Shown: piece after piece, positions 48,011-64,000 of the stretch
Numbering within the stretch: position 1 is the first letter of the stretch
How the letters are laid out: each line of letters begins with the position of its first letter
Assembly: GCF_019242955.1 (NCBI RefSeq)
Contig: NZ_CP066129.1
Coordinates: 248,001-312,000 of the forward strand
DNA from: Morganella morganii
GTDB taxonomy: Bacteria; Pseudomonadota; Gammaproteobacteria; Enterobacterales; Enterobacteriaceae
Direction: 5' to 3'
Length of the DNA stretch: 64,000 bases
Translations under genes and position numbers: made by a program
Notes under the pieces: model-generated
What the model saw: the letters and a program-made list of their open reading frames with translations, nothing else
What the model was told of the DNA's origin: nothing
Database searches by the model: none

Positions 48011-48301
48011 ATGCTATATACTGTCAGCCAATCGCCATTTCGTACTGATATCCAATCATTACTGAATCTGTTATCCCCTGAGGATGACATCCTTTTTACC
48101 GAAGATGGCGTAATCGCAGCAACGGAAGGTAACCCGTTGTTGCAGGCGCTTATTCAGTCGGGTCATATTCCCTGTGTGCTGCGGGAGGATGCCGAAGCAC
48201 GCGGTTTATTACCGTTCCTTTCGGGCAAAGTGAGAATCACAGACTATACTGGTTTTGTGGCACTCACCGTCACACACACGCAACATTTTGCGTGGGAATA
48301 G
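48011..48301 (+). CDS. tusB: Sulfur relay protein TusB
   Basis: This 96-residue protein starts MLYTVSQSPFRTDIQSLLNL at 48011 (E. coli TusB is 95 residues). It is the third subunit of the TusBCD heterohexamer. The rpsL promoter begins about 20 bases after its stop. Confidence 0.92.
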   Translation: MLYTVSQSPFRTDIQSLLNLLSPEDDILFTEDGVIAATEGNPLLQALIQSGHIPCVLREDAEARGLLPFLSGKVRITDYTGFVALTVTHTQHFAWE

Positions 48302-48321
48302 CAAATATCATTGTATATTTC

Positions 48322-48350
48322 TTGACACCCTGTTGCGTCAGCAATAAAAT
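48322..48350 (+). promoter_or_regulatory. Sigma-70 promoter of the str operon
   Basis: TTGACA (48322-48327), a 17-base spacer and TAAAAT (48345-48350) form a near-consensus promoter between tusB and rpsL. Confidence 0.85.
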
Positions 48351-48376
48351 TTCGCGTCCTCGTGTTTTGTCTTTGA

Positions 48377-48808
<432 letters not shown>

Positions 48809-48889
48809 TGGTTCTCCGTTAAGTAAGGCCAAACATTTATCGCATTAATGTCAAATAAACTCATTGAGTTTTGGACAACCCTGAATTAA

Positions 48890-49375
<486 letters not shown>

Positions 49376-49455
49376 TCAAACCGTAGTGAATTGTGTATAG
49401 GGTAGCCGTAAGGCTGCCCGACCAAATTAAACGAACGTCCAAGAGAGAGGAAAAA

Positions 49456-51582
49456 ATGGCTCGTCAAACACCCATTTCACGTTACCGTAATATCGGTATC
49501 AGTGCACATATCGACGCCGGTAAAACCACCACAACAGAACGTATTCTGTTTTATACAGGTGTGAACCATAAAATTGGTGAGACCCACGAAGGTTCAGCAA
49601 CGATGGACTGGATGGAGCAGGAACAAGAGCGTGGTATTACTATCACCTCCGCAGCAACCACTGCGTTCTGGTCTGGTATGGGTAAACAATTTGAACCACA
49701 CCGCATCAACATCATCGACACCCCGGGGCACGTTGACTTCACAATCGAAGTAGAACGTTCTATGCGTGTTCTTGATGGTGCTGTAATGGTTTACTGTGCC
49801 GTTGGTGGTGTTCAGCCACAGTCTGAAACCGTATGGCGCCAGGCAAACAAATATCATGTACCTCGTATCGCGTTCGTTAACAAAATGGACCGTATGGGTG
49901 CAAACTTCCTGAAAGTTGTTGATCAGATCAAAACCCGCTTAGCGGCCAACCCGGTACCACTTCAGTTAGCTATCGGCGCTGAAGAGTCATTCACCGGTGT
50001 TGTTGACCTGGTTAAAATGAAAGCGATTCAGTGGAGTGAAGAAGACCAGGGCGTTACTTTCACTTACGAAGATATCCCGGCAAACATGCAGGAATTAGCT
50101 GCTGAATGGCACCAGAATCTGGTTGAAGCCGCAGCTGAAGCTTCTGAAGAGCTGATGGAAAAATATCTCGGCGGTGAAGAACTGACTGAAGCTGAAATCA
50201 AAACAGCATTACGTCAGCGCGTACTGGCTAACGAAATTATCCTGGTAACCTGTGGTTCTGCATTTAAGAACAAAGGTGTTCAGGCGATGCTGGATGCGGT
50301 TGTTGAGTACCTGCCATCTCCGACAGAAGTTCCTGCTATTAAAGGTATTCTGGACGACGGTAAAGATACTCCTGCTGAACGTCACTCTTCTGACGAAGAT
50401 CCGTTTGCTGCGCTGGCATTTAAAATTGCAACCGACCCGTTTGTGGGTAACCTGACGTTCTTCCGCGTATACTCTGGTGTTGTTAACTCCGGTGATACCG
50501 TACTGAACCCGGTTAAATCCAAGAAAGAGCGTTTCGGTCGTATCGTTCAGATGCACGCTAACAAACGTGAAGAGATTAAAGAAGTTCGCGCTGGTGACAT
50601 CGCGGCTGCTATCGGTCTGAAAGACGTCACTACTGGTGATACTCTGTGTGCGATTGATGCACCAATTATCCTGGAGCGTATGGAATTCCCTGAGCCGGTA
50701 ATCTCTGTTGCAATTGAACCGAAAACCAAAGTTGACCAGGAAAAAATGGGTATCGCACTGGGCCGTCTGGCACAGGAAGACCCGTCATTCCGCGTATCAA
50801 GTGATGAAGAGACTAATCAGACTATCATCGCCGGTATGGGTGAATTACACCTGGACGTTCTGGTCGACCGTATGCGTCGTGAGTTCAAAGTTGAAGCGAA
50901 CGTGGGTAAACCACAGGTAGCTTACCGCGAAGCAATCACTATGAAAGTGACTGATATCGAAGGTAAACACGCTAAACAGTCTGGTGGTCGTGGTCAGTAT
51001 GGTCATGTTGTTATCGACATGTACCCGCTGAACAAGAAAGATGCTGACGGCATCAACATGGAATACGAATTTGTCAACGAAATCAAAGGTGGTGTGATTC
51101 CTGGTGAATACATCCCTGCGGTTGATAAAGGTATTCAGGAGCAGCTGAAATCTGGTCCGTTAGCAGGCTACCCTGTTGTGAACATGGGTGTTCGTCTGCA
51201 TTACGGTTCATACCATGATGTTGACTCCTCTGAACTGGCGTTTAAACTGGCGGCATCTCTGGCGTTTAAAGACGGCTTCAAAAAAGCGAAACCAGTTCTG
51301 CTGGAACCAATCATGAAAGTTGAGGTGGAAACACCGGAAGACTACATGGGTGACGTCATTGGTGACCTGAACCGTCGTCGCGGTATGATTGAAGGTATGG
51401 ATGACATGCCTACCGGTAAAATCGTCCGTGCGCAAGTGCCACTGTCTGAAATGTTTGGTTATGCAACTGACCTGCGTTCACAGACCCAGGGCCGTGCTTC
51501 TTACTCCATGGAATTCCTGAAGTATAATGAAGCACCAAACAACGTAGCTCAGGCTGTTATTGAAGCTCGTAATGCAAAATAA
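49456..51582 (+). CDS. fusA: Elongation factor G
   Basis: This 708-residue translational GTPase drives translocation. G motifs: [15 protein letters not shown], the switch I region [19 protein letters not shown] and NKMD. Four further domains follow, with the domain IV region [10 protein letters not shown]. The ATG at 49456 follows GAGAGAGG; the frame is open 63 bases further up, but homology starts at [12 protein letters not shown]. Confidence 0.97.
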   Translation: MARQTPISRYRNIGISAHIDAGKTTTTERILFYTGVNHKIGETHEGSATMDWMEQEQERGITITSAATTAFWSGMGKQFEPHRINIIDTPGHVDFTIEVERSMRVLDGAVMVYCAVGGVQPQSETVWRQANKYHVPRIAFVNKMDRMGANFLKVVDQIKTRLAANPVPLQLAIGAEESFTGVVDLVKMKAIQWSEEDQGVTFTYEDIPANMQELAAEWHQNLVEAAAEASEELMEKYLGGEELTEAEIKTALRQRVLANEIILVTCGSAFKNKGVQAMLDAVVEYLPSPTEVPAIKGILDDGKDTPAERHSSDEDPFAALAFKIATDPFVGNLTFFRVYSGVVNSGDTVLNPVKSKKERFGRIVQMHANKREEIKEVRAGDIAAAIGLKDVTTGDTLCAIDAPIILERMEFPEPVISVAIEPKTKVDQEKMGIALGRLAQEDPSFRVSSDEETNQTIIAGMGELHLDVLVDRMRREFKVEANVGKPQVAYREAITMKVTDIEGKHAKQSGGRGQYGHVVIDMYPLNKKDADGINMEYEFVNEIKGGVIPGEYIPAVDKGIQEQLKSGPLAGYPVVNMGVRLHYGSYHDVDSSELAFKLAASLAFKDGFKKAKPVLLEPIMKVEVETPEDYMGDVIGDLNRRRGMIEGMDDMPTGKIVRAQVPLSEMFGYATDLRSQTQGRASYSMEFLKYNEAPNNVAQAVIEARNAK

Positions 51583-51632
51583 TCGGTAATTTACCGGTTT
51601 AACTCGTTAATTTCAGTCCCTTCTCAGAATGA

Positions 51633-52844
<1,212 letters not shown>

Positions 52845-52863
52845 TTACGGATGTAATAATCCT

Positions 52864-52892
52864 AAAAAGGGCATCAAATGATGCCCTTTTTC
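52864..52892 (+). terminator. Terminator of the str operon
   Basis: AAAAAGGGCATCA and TGATGCCCTTTTT form a 13-bp stem with a two-base loop and end in T residues, 19 bases after tuf. Confidence 0.93.
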
Positions 52893-52911
52893 TGCGTTGT
52901 CTTATGAAGAA

Positions 52912-52954
52912 CCTATCTCATCACTAGTTGATCATCAACTACTGGTGAGATAGG
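52912..52954. repeat. 43-bp near-perfect palindrome between tuf and secE
   Basis: The arms 52912-52932 and 52934-52954 match at 19 of 21 positions around a single central base (outer ends CCTATCTCA and TGAGATAGG, inner ends AGTTGAT and ATCAACT). There is no T-run, so it is not a plain terminator. It may be a MITE- or IS-end-like insertion, or an RNA-processing hairpin. Confidence 0.65.
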
Positions 52955-53118
52955 CTCTCACGCAACGAATGGTGAGTATCTCGAAGAATACGAAACTCAT
53001 GCTGGATTATGACGCCAAGTCAGATACAATTGCATCTGTCCTTAATTTTGGTCTGATTTGTTTTGCAACTGCGAGGCAGTCCGGCTGACTTTTTTATTTC
53101 ATGGTTACAGGTTGGTTT

Positions 53119-53496
53119 ATGAGTGCGAATAGCGAAGCTCAACAAAACGGCCGTGGTGCTGACATTGCCAAATGGTTAGTGGTCGCAGTTCTGCTGATCG
53201 CTGCCATCGGCGGGAACTACTACTTCCGCGAATTTAATCTTGCGCTGCGTGCGCTGGCAGTCGTTGTCGTCATCGCATTAGCCGGTGGTATTGCACTGTG
53301 GACAACGAAAGGCAAAGCGACACTGACTTTTGCCCGCGAAGCACGGGTTGAAATGCGTAAAGTGATCTGGCCTACACGTCAGGAAACACTGCATACAACA
53401 CTTATCGTTGCGGCTGTCACAGCAGTTATGTCGTTAGTGTTATGGGGCCTTGATGGTATCCTTGTCCGTCTTGTTTCCTATATAACATCCTTCTGA
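53119..53496 (+). CDS. secE: Sec translocase subunit SecE
   Basis: This 125-residue inner-membrane protein stabilises SecY in the protein-export channel. It has three hydrophobic segments and the conserved cytoplasmic stretch [16 protein letters not shown]. The start MSANSEAQ at 53119 matches E. coli; an ATG six codons earlier is less likely. nusG follows after ten bases. Confidence 0.95.
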   Translation: MSANSEAQQNGRGADIAKWLVVAVLLIAAIGGNYYFREFNLALRALAVVVVIALAGGIALWTTKGKATLTFAREARVEMRKVIWPTRQETLHTTLIVAAVTAVMSLVLWGLDGILVRLVSYITSF

Positions 53497-53506
53497 GGTT
53501 CTAAAG

Positions 53507-54052
53507 ATGTCGGATTCTCCTAAAAAACGTTGGTATGTCATCCAGGCTTTCTCCGGATTTGAGAGCCGGGTTGCGCAGTCTCTGCGTGAACATATCAAAA
53601 TCAACGGGATGGAAGATTCATTTGGCGAAGTCATGGTGCCAACGGAAGAAGTCGTCGAGATCCGCAGCGGTCAGCGCCGCAAAAGTGAGCGCAAATTCTT
53701 CCCGGGCTATGTCCTGGTTCAGATGGCGATGAACGATGCATCCTGGCATCTGGTACGTAATGTGCCGCGTGTAATGGGGTTCATCGGCGGTACATCCGAT
53801 CGTCCCGCACCGATCAGCGATAAAGAAGTTGATGCGATTATGAACCGCCTGCAGCAGGTGGGTGATAAGCCGCGTCCGAAAACGCTGTTCGAACCGGGCG
53901 AAATGGTCCGCGTTTCCGATGGTCCGTTTGCAGACTTTAACGGTGTGGTTGAAGAAGTCGATTACGAAAAGAGCCGCCTGAAGGTATCAGTCTCTATTTT
54001 TGGTCGTGCAACACCGGTCGAACTGGATTTCAGTCAGGTCGAAAAACCGTAA
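53507..54052 (+). CDS. nusG: Transcription factor NusG
   Basis: This 181-residue factor links RNA polymerase with Rho or ribosomes. It has the NGN domain ([30 protein letters not shown]) and a C-terminal KOW motif ([20 protein letters not shown]). It is cotranscribed with secE. Confidence 0.97.
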   Translation: MSDSPKKRWYVIQAFSGFESRVAQSLREHIKINGMEDSFGEVMVPTEEVVEIRSGQRRKSERKFFPGYVLVQMAMNDASWHLVRNVPRVMGFIGGTSDRPAPISDKEVDAIMNRLQQVGDKPRPKTLFEPGEMVRVSDGPFADFNGVVEEVDYEKSRLKVSVSIFGRATPVELDFSQVEKP

Positions 54053-54069
54053 CGGTTTCTTTTCCGGAC

Positions 54070-54098
54070 TTGCAAAGGGCGGGAAATTTATCTACAAT
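54070..54098 (+). promoter_or_regulatory. Sigma-70 promoter of rplKA
   Basis: TTGCAA (54070-54075), a 17-base spacer and TACAAT (54093-54098), followed by a GC-rich start region, lie 103 bases before rplK, where E. coli has its L11 operon promoter. Confidence 0.8.
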
Positions 54099-54200
54099 TT
54101 CGCGCCTTTTGTTTTTCAGGGGTTCGCGTTTTCACGCGGGCCTGTATTCATAGGGGAGCCGGGATAACCGGCGCTATTACCCACATTGAGGATTTTTTAA

Positions 54201-55334
<1,134 letters not shown>

Positions 55335-55354
55335 TATCTGCTGATAATAAGCAC

Positions 55355-55383
55355 TTTACATTGGGGTCAGGTTTCTGTAGAAT
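55355..55383 (+). promoter_or_regulatory. Sigma-70 promoter of rplJL-rpoBC
   Basis: TTTACA (55355-55360), a 17-base spacer and TAGAAT (55378-55383) lie about 270 bases before rplJ, as does the E. coli L10 promoter. Confidence 0.75.
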
Positions 55384-55451
55384 CTGACGCCCAATGTTTG
55401 CTGTATTTGATTTGTGAAATTATCACAGGATCAGGAACAGCTCAGAATTTC

Positions 55452-55650
55452 GGTTGGAGCCCGGCCTTTTCCGGGCCCCGTCCAAGACCGCAGGTGTAAG
55501 TGATTACTTAATTTTCCTGCGTAGACGGTGACAGAGCCACAAGAATTTTATTCGAGTATTCTGCTCACCGTGTTTTAGCGCTCTCCACCTTCCGGTGCTG
55601 AGTGAAGTGAGTTCCGGGGTTGTATACCCGGCTAAACCAGGAGCAAGAAG
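55452..55650 (+). ncRNA. L10 leader autoregulatory RNA
   Basis: The rplJ leader matches the E. coli L10 leader in its landmarks: GGTTGGAGCC, the GACCGCAGGTG box, CCTGCGTAGACGGTGACAG and a later GCTCACCGT. The L10-L12 complex binds this RNA and blocks translation of rplJL. The 3' limit is approximate. Confidence 0.85.
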
Positions 55651-55653
55651 CTA

Positions 55654-56151
55654 ATGGCATTAAATCTTCAAGACAAACAAGCGATTGTTGCTGAAGTCAG
55701 CGAAGTTGCCAAAGGCGCGCTGTCTGCAGTTGTCGCGGATTCCCGTGGTGTAACTGTAGATAAAATGACCGGTCTGCGTAAAGCATGTCGTGAAGCTGGC
55801 GTTACTGTACGTGTAGTACGTAACACCCTGCTGCGTCGTGCTGTTGAAGGTACCTCTTCTGAGTGCCTGAAAGACGTATTCGTCGGTCCTACCTTGATTG
55901 CATTTTCTCATGAACATCCGGGCGCTGCTGCTCGTCTGTTCAAAGAATTCGCGAAAGCGAACCCTGCATTCGAGATTAAAGCCGCAGCCTTTGAAGGTGA
56001 GTTAATTGCAGCGAAAGATATCGATCGTTTAGCAACACTCCCGACTTACGAAGAAGCAATCGCGCGCCTGATGGCAACCATGAAAGAAGCCTCTGCAGGC
56101 AAACTGGTTCGCACTCTGGCAGCGTTACGCGATCAGAAAGAAGCAGCTTAA
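55654..56151 (+). CDS. rplJ: 50S ribosomal protein L10
   Basis: This 165-residue stalk base protein anchors L7/L12 dimers through its C-terminal helix ([16 protein letters not shown]). It regulates its own operon through the upstream leader. Confidence 0.97.
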   Translation: MALNLQDKQAIVAEVSEVAKGALSAVVADSRGVTVDKMTGLRKACREAGVTVRVVRNTLLRRAVEGTSSECLKDVFVGPTLIAFSHEHPGAAARLFKEFAKANPAFEIKAAAFEGELIAAKDIDRLATLPTYEEAIARLMATMKEASAGKLVRTLAALRDQKEAA

Positions 56152-56199
56152 TTGCCCTTTCTTTTCTTCGTTGCTTTTTAACGTATAAACTTATTCTGA

Positions 56200-56583
<384 letters not shown>

Positions 56584-56619
56584 GCCACTTTTTGCAGTAG
56601 CAGCCTGAAAATGGCTGAT

Positions 56620-56650
56620 GGCTGGTGACTTATTGGTCACCAGCCTTTTT
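56620..56650 (+). terminator. Attenuator between rplL and rpoB
   Basis: GGCTGGTGAC and GTCACCAGCC form a perfect 10-bp stem followed by five T residues. At this position E. coli has a partial terminator that sets the ratio of ribosomal protein to polymerase. The remaining 280 bases to rpoB show no gene. Confidence 0.88.
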
Positions 56651-56930
56651 GCGCTAATGCGCATGCGTGTGTTTTCGGGGTAACAGTTGTGTTATCTGAC
56701 ACCCGCAAACTCTCCGAATACTTTTTGCTATTGACGACTTAATATACTGTGTTTATGACTGCGATTCGCTCGGGTAGCTCGGTAGTCAGCAGCGCAATGA
56801 AATGATTTAAGAGTAATAGCAATGGGTATTAACAGAAAATGTTCAATTTTCTGTCCAAATTAGATAGTTGTAGCGACTGTCCGTTAATACGGGCAGGCCG
56901 GGTCACTGATCAAGCGAGCTGAGGAACCCT

Positions 56931-59900
56931 ATGGTTTACTCCTATACCGAGAAGAAACGTATTCGTAAGGATTTTGGTAAACGTCCGCAAGTGCTGGATG
57001 TACCTTATCTCCTTTCTATCCAGCTGGATTCATTCCAGAAATTCATTGAACTCGATCCGGACGGTCAGAACGGCCTGGAAGCCGCGTTCCGTTCCGTTTT
57101 CCCGATTCAGAGCTACAGTGGTAATGCTGAACTGCAATATGTCAGCTTCCGTCTGGGTGAGCCGGTATTTGACGTTAAAGAATGTCAGATCCGCGGCGTT
57201 ACCTTTTCCGCACCGCTGCGCGTAAAACTGCGTCTGGTTGTTTACGAGCGTGAAGCACCGGAAGGCACAGTTAAAGATATTAAAGAACAGGAAGTTTACA
57301 TGGGCGAGATTCCGCTCATGACCGAAAACGGAACGTTCGTTATCAACGGTACTGAGCGTGTTATCGTTTCTCAGTTACACCGCAGCCCGGGCGTGTTCTT
57401 TGACAGTGACAAAGGTAAAACACACTCTTCCGGTAAAGTGCTGTATAACGCACGTATTATTCCTTACCGTGGTTCATGGCTGGACTTCGAATTCGATCCG
57501 AAAGACAACTTATTTGTCCGTATTGACCGCCGCCGTAAATTACCGGCATCGATCATTCTGCGTGCGATGAATTTCAGCACCGAAGACATTCTGAATCTGT
57601 TCTTCGAGAAGACCACCTTTGAAATCCGCAATAATAAACTGACCATGACCCTCATTCCTGAGCGTCTGCGTGGTGAAACCGCATCCTTCGATATCGAAGC
57701 GAACGGTAAAGTTTATATTGAGAAAGGCCGTCGTATCACTGCCCGTCATATCCGTCAGCTGGAAAAAGACGAAGTCAGCCAGATTGAAGTTCCTGTTGAA
57801 TATATCGCAGGCAAAGTGGTTGCACGTGATTACATCGATGAAGCGACCGGTGAATTAATTTGTGCAGCGAACATGGAAATGTCACTGGATCTGCTGGCGC
57901 GTCTGAGCCAGTCCGGTCACAAAACCATTGAAACGCTGTTCACCAACGACCTGGATCACGGCGCCTACATGTCAGAAACCCTGCGTGTGGACCCGACCAA
58001 CGATCGTTTAAGCGCACTGGTGGAAATCTACCGTATGATGCGTCCTGGTGAGCCGCCAACCCGCGAAGCTGCTGAAAACCTGTTCGAGAACCTGTTCTTC
58101 TCTGAAGATCGTTACGATCTGTCTGCGGTCGGCCGCATGAAGTTCAACCGTTCACTGGGTCGTGATGACTCTGACGGTACCGGTATCCTGAGCCAGCAGG
58201 ACATTACTGATGTCATGAAGAAACTCATCGACATCCGTAACGGCCGTGGTGAAGTGGATGATATCGACCACTTAGGTAACCGTCGTATCCGTTCTGTCGG
58301 TGAAATGGCAGAAAACCAGTTCCGTGTGGGTCTGGTCCGTGTTGAGCGTGCGGTGAAAGAGCGTCTGTCCCTGGGTGATCTGGATAACCTGATGCCTCAG
58401 GATATGATCAACGCCAAGCCGATTTCTGCTGCCGTTAAAGAGTTCTTTGGTTCCAGCCAGCTGTCCCAGTTTATGGACCAGAACAACCCGCTGTCAGAAA
58501 TCACGCACAAACGCCGTATCTCAGCATTAGGCCCGGGTGGTCTGACCCGTGAGCGTGCCGGCTTCGAAGTACGAGACGTTCACCCGACTCACTACGGCCG
58601 CGTATGTCCTATCGAGACCCCTGAAGGTCCGAACATCGGTCTGATCAACTCCTTATCTGTTTATGCACAGACTAACGAATATGGTTTCCTGGAAACCCCG
58701 TACCGTTTAGTGCGTGACGATGTTGTTACCGATGAAATTCATTACCTGTCTGCAATCGAAGAAGGCAACTTCATCATTGCACAGGCAAACACCGTATTAG
58801 ATGACGATGGACACTTCGTTGATGAACTGATCACCTGCCGTAACAAAGGTGAATCCAGCTTATTCAGCCGTGATCAGGTTCAGTACATGGACGTTTCCAC
58901 CCAGCAGGTGGTTTCTGTCGGTGCATCCCTGATCCCGTTCCTGGAACACGATGACGCCAACCGTGCATTGATGGGTGCGAACATGCAACGTCAGGCGGTT
59001 CCGACTCTGCGCGCTGATAAGCCGCTGGTTGGTACCGGTATGGAACGTGCGGTAGCGGTTGACTCCGGTGTTACAGCCGTAGCCAAACGCGGCGGTATGG
59101 TTCAGTACGTTGACGCATCACGTATCGTTATCAAGGTTAATGAAGATGAAATGTATGCCGGCGAAGCGGGCATCGACATCTACAGCCTGACCAAATATAC
59201 CCGTTCTAACCAGAACACCTGTATCAACCAGACTCCTTGCGTATCGCTGGGTGAGCCGGTTGAACGCGGTGATGTGCTGGCTGATGGTCCGTCAACTGAC
59301 CTCGGCGAACTGGCACTGGGTCAGAACATGCGCGTGGCATTCATGCCATGGAACGGTTACAACTTCGAAGACTCCATCCTCGTATCCGAGCGTGTTGTTC
59401 AGGAAGACCGTTTCACCACTATCCACATCCAGGAACTGGCTTGTGTGTCCCGTGACACCAAACTGGGGCCTGAAGAGATCACCGCCGACATCCCTAACGT
59501 GGGTGAAGCAGCGCTCTCCAAACTGGATGAATCCGGTATCGTGTATATCGGTGCGGAAGTGAAAGGCGGCGACATTCTGGTCGGTAAAGTGACACCTAAA
59601 GGTGAAACACAGTTAACCCCGGAAGAGAAACTGCTGCGTGCTATCTTCGGTGAAAAAGCGTCAGATGTGAAAGATTCATCTCTGCGCGTACCGAACGGTG
59701 TTTCCGGTACTGTTATCGACGTCCAGGTCTTTACCCGCGATGGCGTGGAAAAAGACAAGCGTGCTCTCGAAATCGAAGAGATGCAGCTGCGTGACGCGAA
59801 GAAAGACCTGACCGAAGAGCTCCAGATTCTGGAAGCCGGTCTGTTCAGCCGTATCCGTTCCGTTCTGATCAACGGCGGCATGGAAGCTGACAAACTGGAC

Positions 59901-60959
59901 AAACTGCCGCGCGAGCGCTGGTTAGAACTGGCTCTGACTGATGAAGAAAAACAAAATCAGTTAGAACAGCTGGCAGAGCAGTATGACGAACTGAAATCTG
60001 AGTTCGCCAAGAAACTGGAAGCGAAACGCCGCAAAATCACTCAGGGCGATGATCTGGCACCGGGCGTGCTGAAAATCGTTAAAGTGTATCTGGCTGTTAA
60101 ACGTCAGATCCAGCCTGGTGATAAAATGGCGGGTCGTCACGGTAACAAAGGGGTTATCTCTAAAATTAACCCTATCGAAGATATGCCATACGATGAAAAA
60201 GGTAACCCTGTTGACATCGTACTGAACCCGCTGGGCGTACCATCGCGTATGAACATCGGTCAGATTCTGGAAACCCACCTGGGTATGGCTGCGAAAGGCA
60301 TCGGTGACAAAATCAACCAGATGATCAAAGAGCAGCAGGAAGTCGCGAAATTACGTGAATTCATCCAGAAAGCCTATGACCTGGGTAACGACCCGCGTCA
60401 GAAAGTGGATCTGAACACCTTCAGTGATGAAGAAGTTCTGCGCCTGGCGGACAACCTGAAAAAAGGTATGCCGACAGCGACACCAGTATTTGATGGTGCT
60501 AAAGAGCAGGAAATCAAAGCATTACTGACTCTGGGTGGCTTACCGACTTCCGGTCAGATCACACTGTTTGATGGCCGTACCGGCGAGCAGTTCGAGCGTC
60601 AGGTTACCGTCGGCTATATGTACATGCTGAAACTGAACCACCTGGTTGATGACAAGATGCATGCACGTTCTACCGGTTCTTACAGCCTGGTTACCCAGCA
60701 GCCGCTGGGTGGTAAGGCGCAGTTCGGTGGTCAGCGTTTCGGGGAGATGGAAGTGTGGGCACTGGAAGCATACGGTGCAGCTTACACCCTCCAGGAGATG
60801 CTGACTGTGAAATCGGATGACGTTAACGGTCGTACGAAGATGTACAAAAACATCGTCGACGGCAGTCATCAGATGGAGCCGGGAATGCCGGAATCTTTCA
60901 ACGTATTGCTGAAAGAAATCCGTTCCCTCGGTATCAATATCGAGCTGGAAGACGAGTAA
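56931..60959 (+). CDS. rpoB: RNA polymerase beta subunit
   Basis: This 1342-residue subunit has the same length as E. coli RpoB. The rifampicin region [31 protein letters not shown] carries wild-type Asp516, His526 and Ser531. Downstream landmarks include [16 protein letters not shown] and the C-terminal clamp region. rpoC follows after 108 bases. Confidence 0.98.
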   Translation: MVYSYTEKKRIRKDFGKRPQVLDVPYLLSIQLDSFQKFIELDPDGQNGLEAAFRSVFPIQSYSGNAELQYVSFRLGEPVFDVKECQIRGVTFSAPLRVKLRLVVYEREAPEGTVKDIKEQEVYMGEIPLMTENGTFVINGTERVIVSQLHRSPGVFFDSDKGKTHSSGKVLYNARIIPYRGSWLDFEFDPKDNLFVRIDRRRKLPASIILRAMNFSTEDILNLFFEKTTFEIRNNKLTMTLIPERLRGETASFDIEANGKVYIEKGRRITARHIRQLEKDEVSQIEVPVEYIAGKVVARDYIDEATGELICAANMEMSLDLLARLSQSGHKTIETLFTNDLDHGAYMSETLRVDPTNDRLSALVEIYRMMRPGEPPTREAAENLFENLFFSEDRYDLSAVGRMKFNRSLGRDDSDGTGILSQQDITDVMKKLIDIRNGRGEVDDIDHLGNRRIRSVGEMAENQFRVGLVRVERAVKERLSLGDLDNLMPQDMINAKPISAAVKEFFGSSQLSQFMDQNNPLSEITHKRRISALGPGGLTRERAGFEVRDVHPTHYGRVCPIETPEGPNIGLINSLSVYAQTNEYGFLETPYRLVRDDVVTDEIHYLSAIEEGNFIIAQANTVLDDDGHFVDELITCRNKGESSLFSRDQVQYMDVSTQQVVSVGASLIPFLEHDDANRALMGANMQRQAVPTLRADKPLVGTGMERAVAVDSGVTAVAKRGGMVQYVDASRIVIKVNEDEMYAGEAGIDIYSLTKYTRSNQNTCINQTPCVSLGEPVERGDVLADGPSTDLGELALGQNMRVAFMPWNGYNFEDSILVSERVVQEDRFTTIHIQELACVSRDTKLGPEEITADIPNVGEAALSKLDESGIVYIGAEVKGGDILVGKVTPKGETQLTPEEKLLRAIFGEKASDVKDSSLRVPNGVSGTVIDVQVFTRDGVEKDKRALEIEEMQLRDAKKDLTEELQILEAGLFSRIRSVLINGGMEADKLDKLPRERWLELALTDEEKQNQLEQLAEQYDELKSEFAKKLEAKRRKITQGDDLAPGVLKIVKVYLAVKRQIQPGDKMAGRHGNKGVISKINPIEDMPYDEKGNPVDIVLNPLGVPSRMNIGQILETHLGMAAKGIGDKINQMIKEQQEVAKLREFIQKAYDLGNDPRQKVDLNTFSDEEVLRLADNLKKGMPTATPVFDGAKEQEIKALLTLGGLPTSGQITLFDGRTGEQFERQVTVGYMYMLKLNHLVDDKMHARSTGSYSLVTQQPLGGKAQFGGQRFGEMEVWALEAYGAAYTLQEMLTVKSDDVNGRTKMYKNIVDGSHQMEPGMPESFNVLLKEIRSLGINIELEDE

Positions 60960-61067
60960 TTACCGTTGTGGCTGCCCGTGGTACACGGGCAGCACCAGTA
61001 AATCTGGTTTAAGGGACAGACAGATTACCGTTTGTCTCACAGGTCTAACTCCGACAGGAGCCATTTC

Positions 61068-64000
<2,933 letters not shown>

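Noticed and set aside
52845-53118. tRNA genes next to tuf, as before tufB in E. coli
   Set aside because: No tRNA-like cloverleaf or acceptor end is visible in this interval or upstream of tuf.

Overview
The window reads as chromosome of an enterobacterium (order Enterobacterales). Gene content is that of the E. coli core genome: polA-spf-yihA, ppiA-pabA-argD-crp-yheSTU-kefGB-slyD-fkpA-yheO-tusDCB-rpsL-rpsG-fusA-tufA, and secE-nusG-rplKAJL-rpoBC. The moderate G+C of the coding DNA and the protein divergence from E. coli point to Morganellaceae, most likely Morganella. The genus is an inference, not a demonstration.

Layout. 1-2.1 kb: a CscR-type repressor and a fructokinase with a LacI-type operator between them, the end of a sucrose-type catabolic cluster. 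2.3-8.5 kb: a complete ecpABCDE (Mat/E. coli common pilus) operon on the minus strand, without ecpR. 9.1-11.8 kb: GNAT acetyltransferase, isopentenyl-diphosphate isomerase, HdeB-like chaperone and a fused MobA-MobB. 12.1-19.9 kb: yihD-srkA-dsbA-polA, two tandem ERIC elements, a second peptide deformylase, the Spot 42 RNA gene, a two-gene Tse2-like toxin/partner cassette, and yihA. 20.4-31.8 kb: ppiA, pabA, argD, crp, yhfA, prkB, yheU, yheT, a LysE-type exporter, a hicAB module and the murQP/murR locus for N-acetylmuramate use. 31.9-38.6 kb: a type VI secretion (T6SS) cargo island, bordered by an IS1182-type remnant: hcp, vgrG, DUF4123 adaptor, an unrecognised effector candidate, its likely immunity gene, and PAAR. 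39.4-48.3 kb: yheS, kefGB-yheV-slyD, slyX, fkpA, yheO and tusDCB. 48.3-64 kb: the str operon running directly into secE-nusG-rplKAJL-rpoBC. rpoC runs off the end.

How it fits together. The most unusual part is the T6SS island. By the usual order hcp-vgrG-adaptor-effector-immunity-PAAR, the adaptor would load the effector onto VgrG. The effector and immunity candidates each read as one protein only after small length changes in homopolymer tracts. tusD, a conserved gene 13 kb away, shows the same kind of one-base run shift, so base-calling error must be excluded before calling any of these decay or phase variation. A second polymorphic-toxin candidate, the Tse2-like pair beside spf, could be an additional cargo or a chromosomal toxin-antitoxin pair.

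Genome architecture is also notable. In E. coli the polA, crp/str and rpoBC segments lie at about 87, 75 and 90 min. Here they are within 64 kb, and the single tuf gene sits between the str operon (upstream flank of tufA) and secE (downstream flank of tufB). This is what recombination between the two tuf copies would produce.
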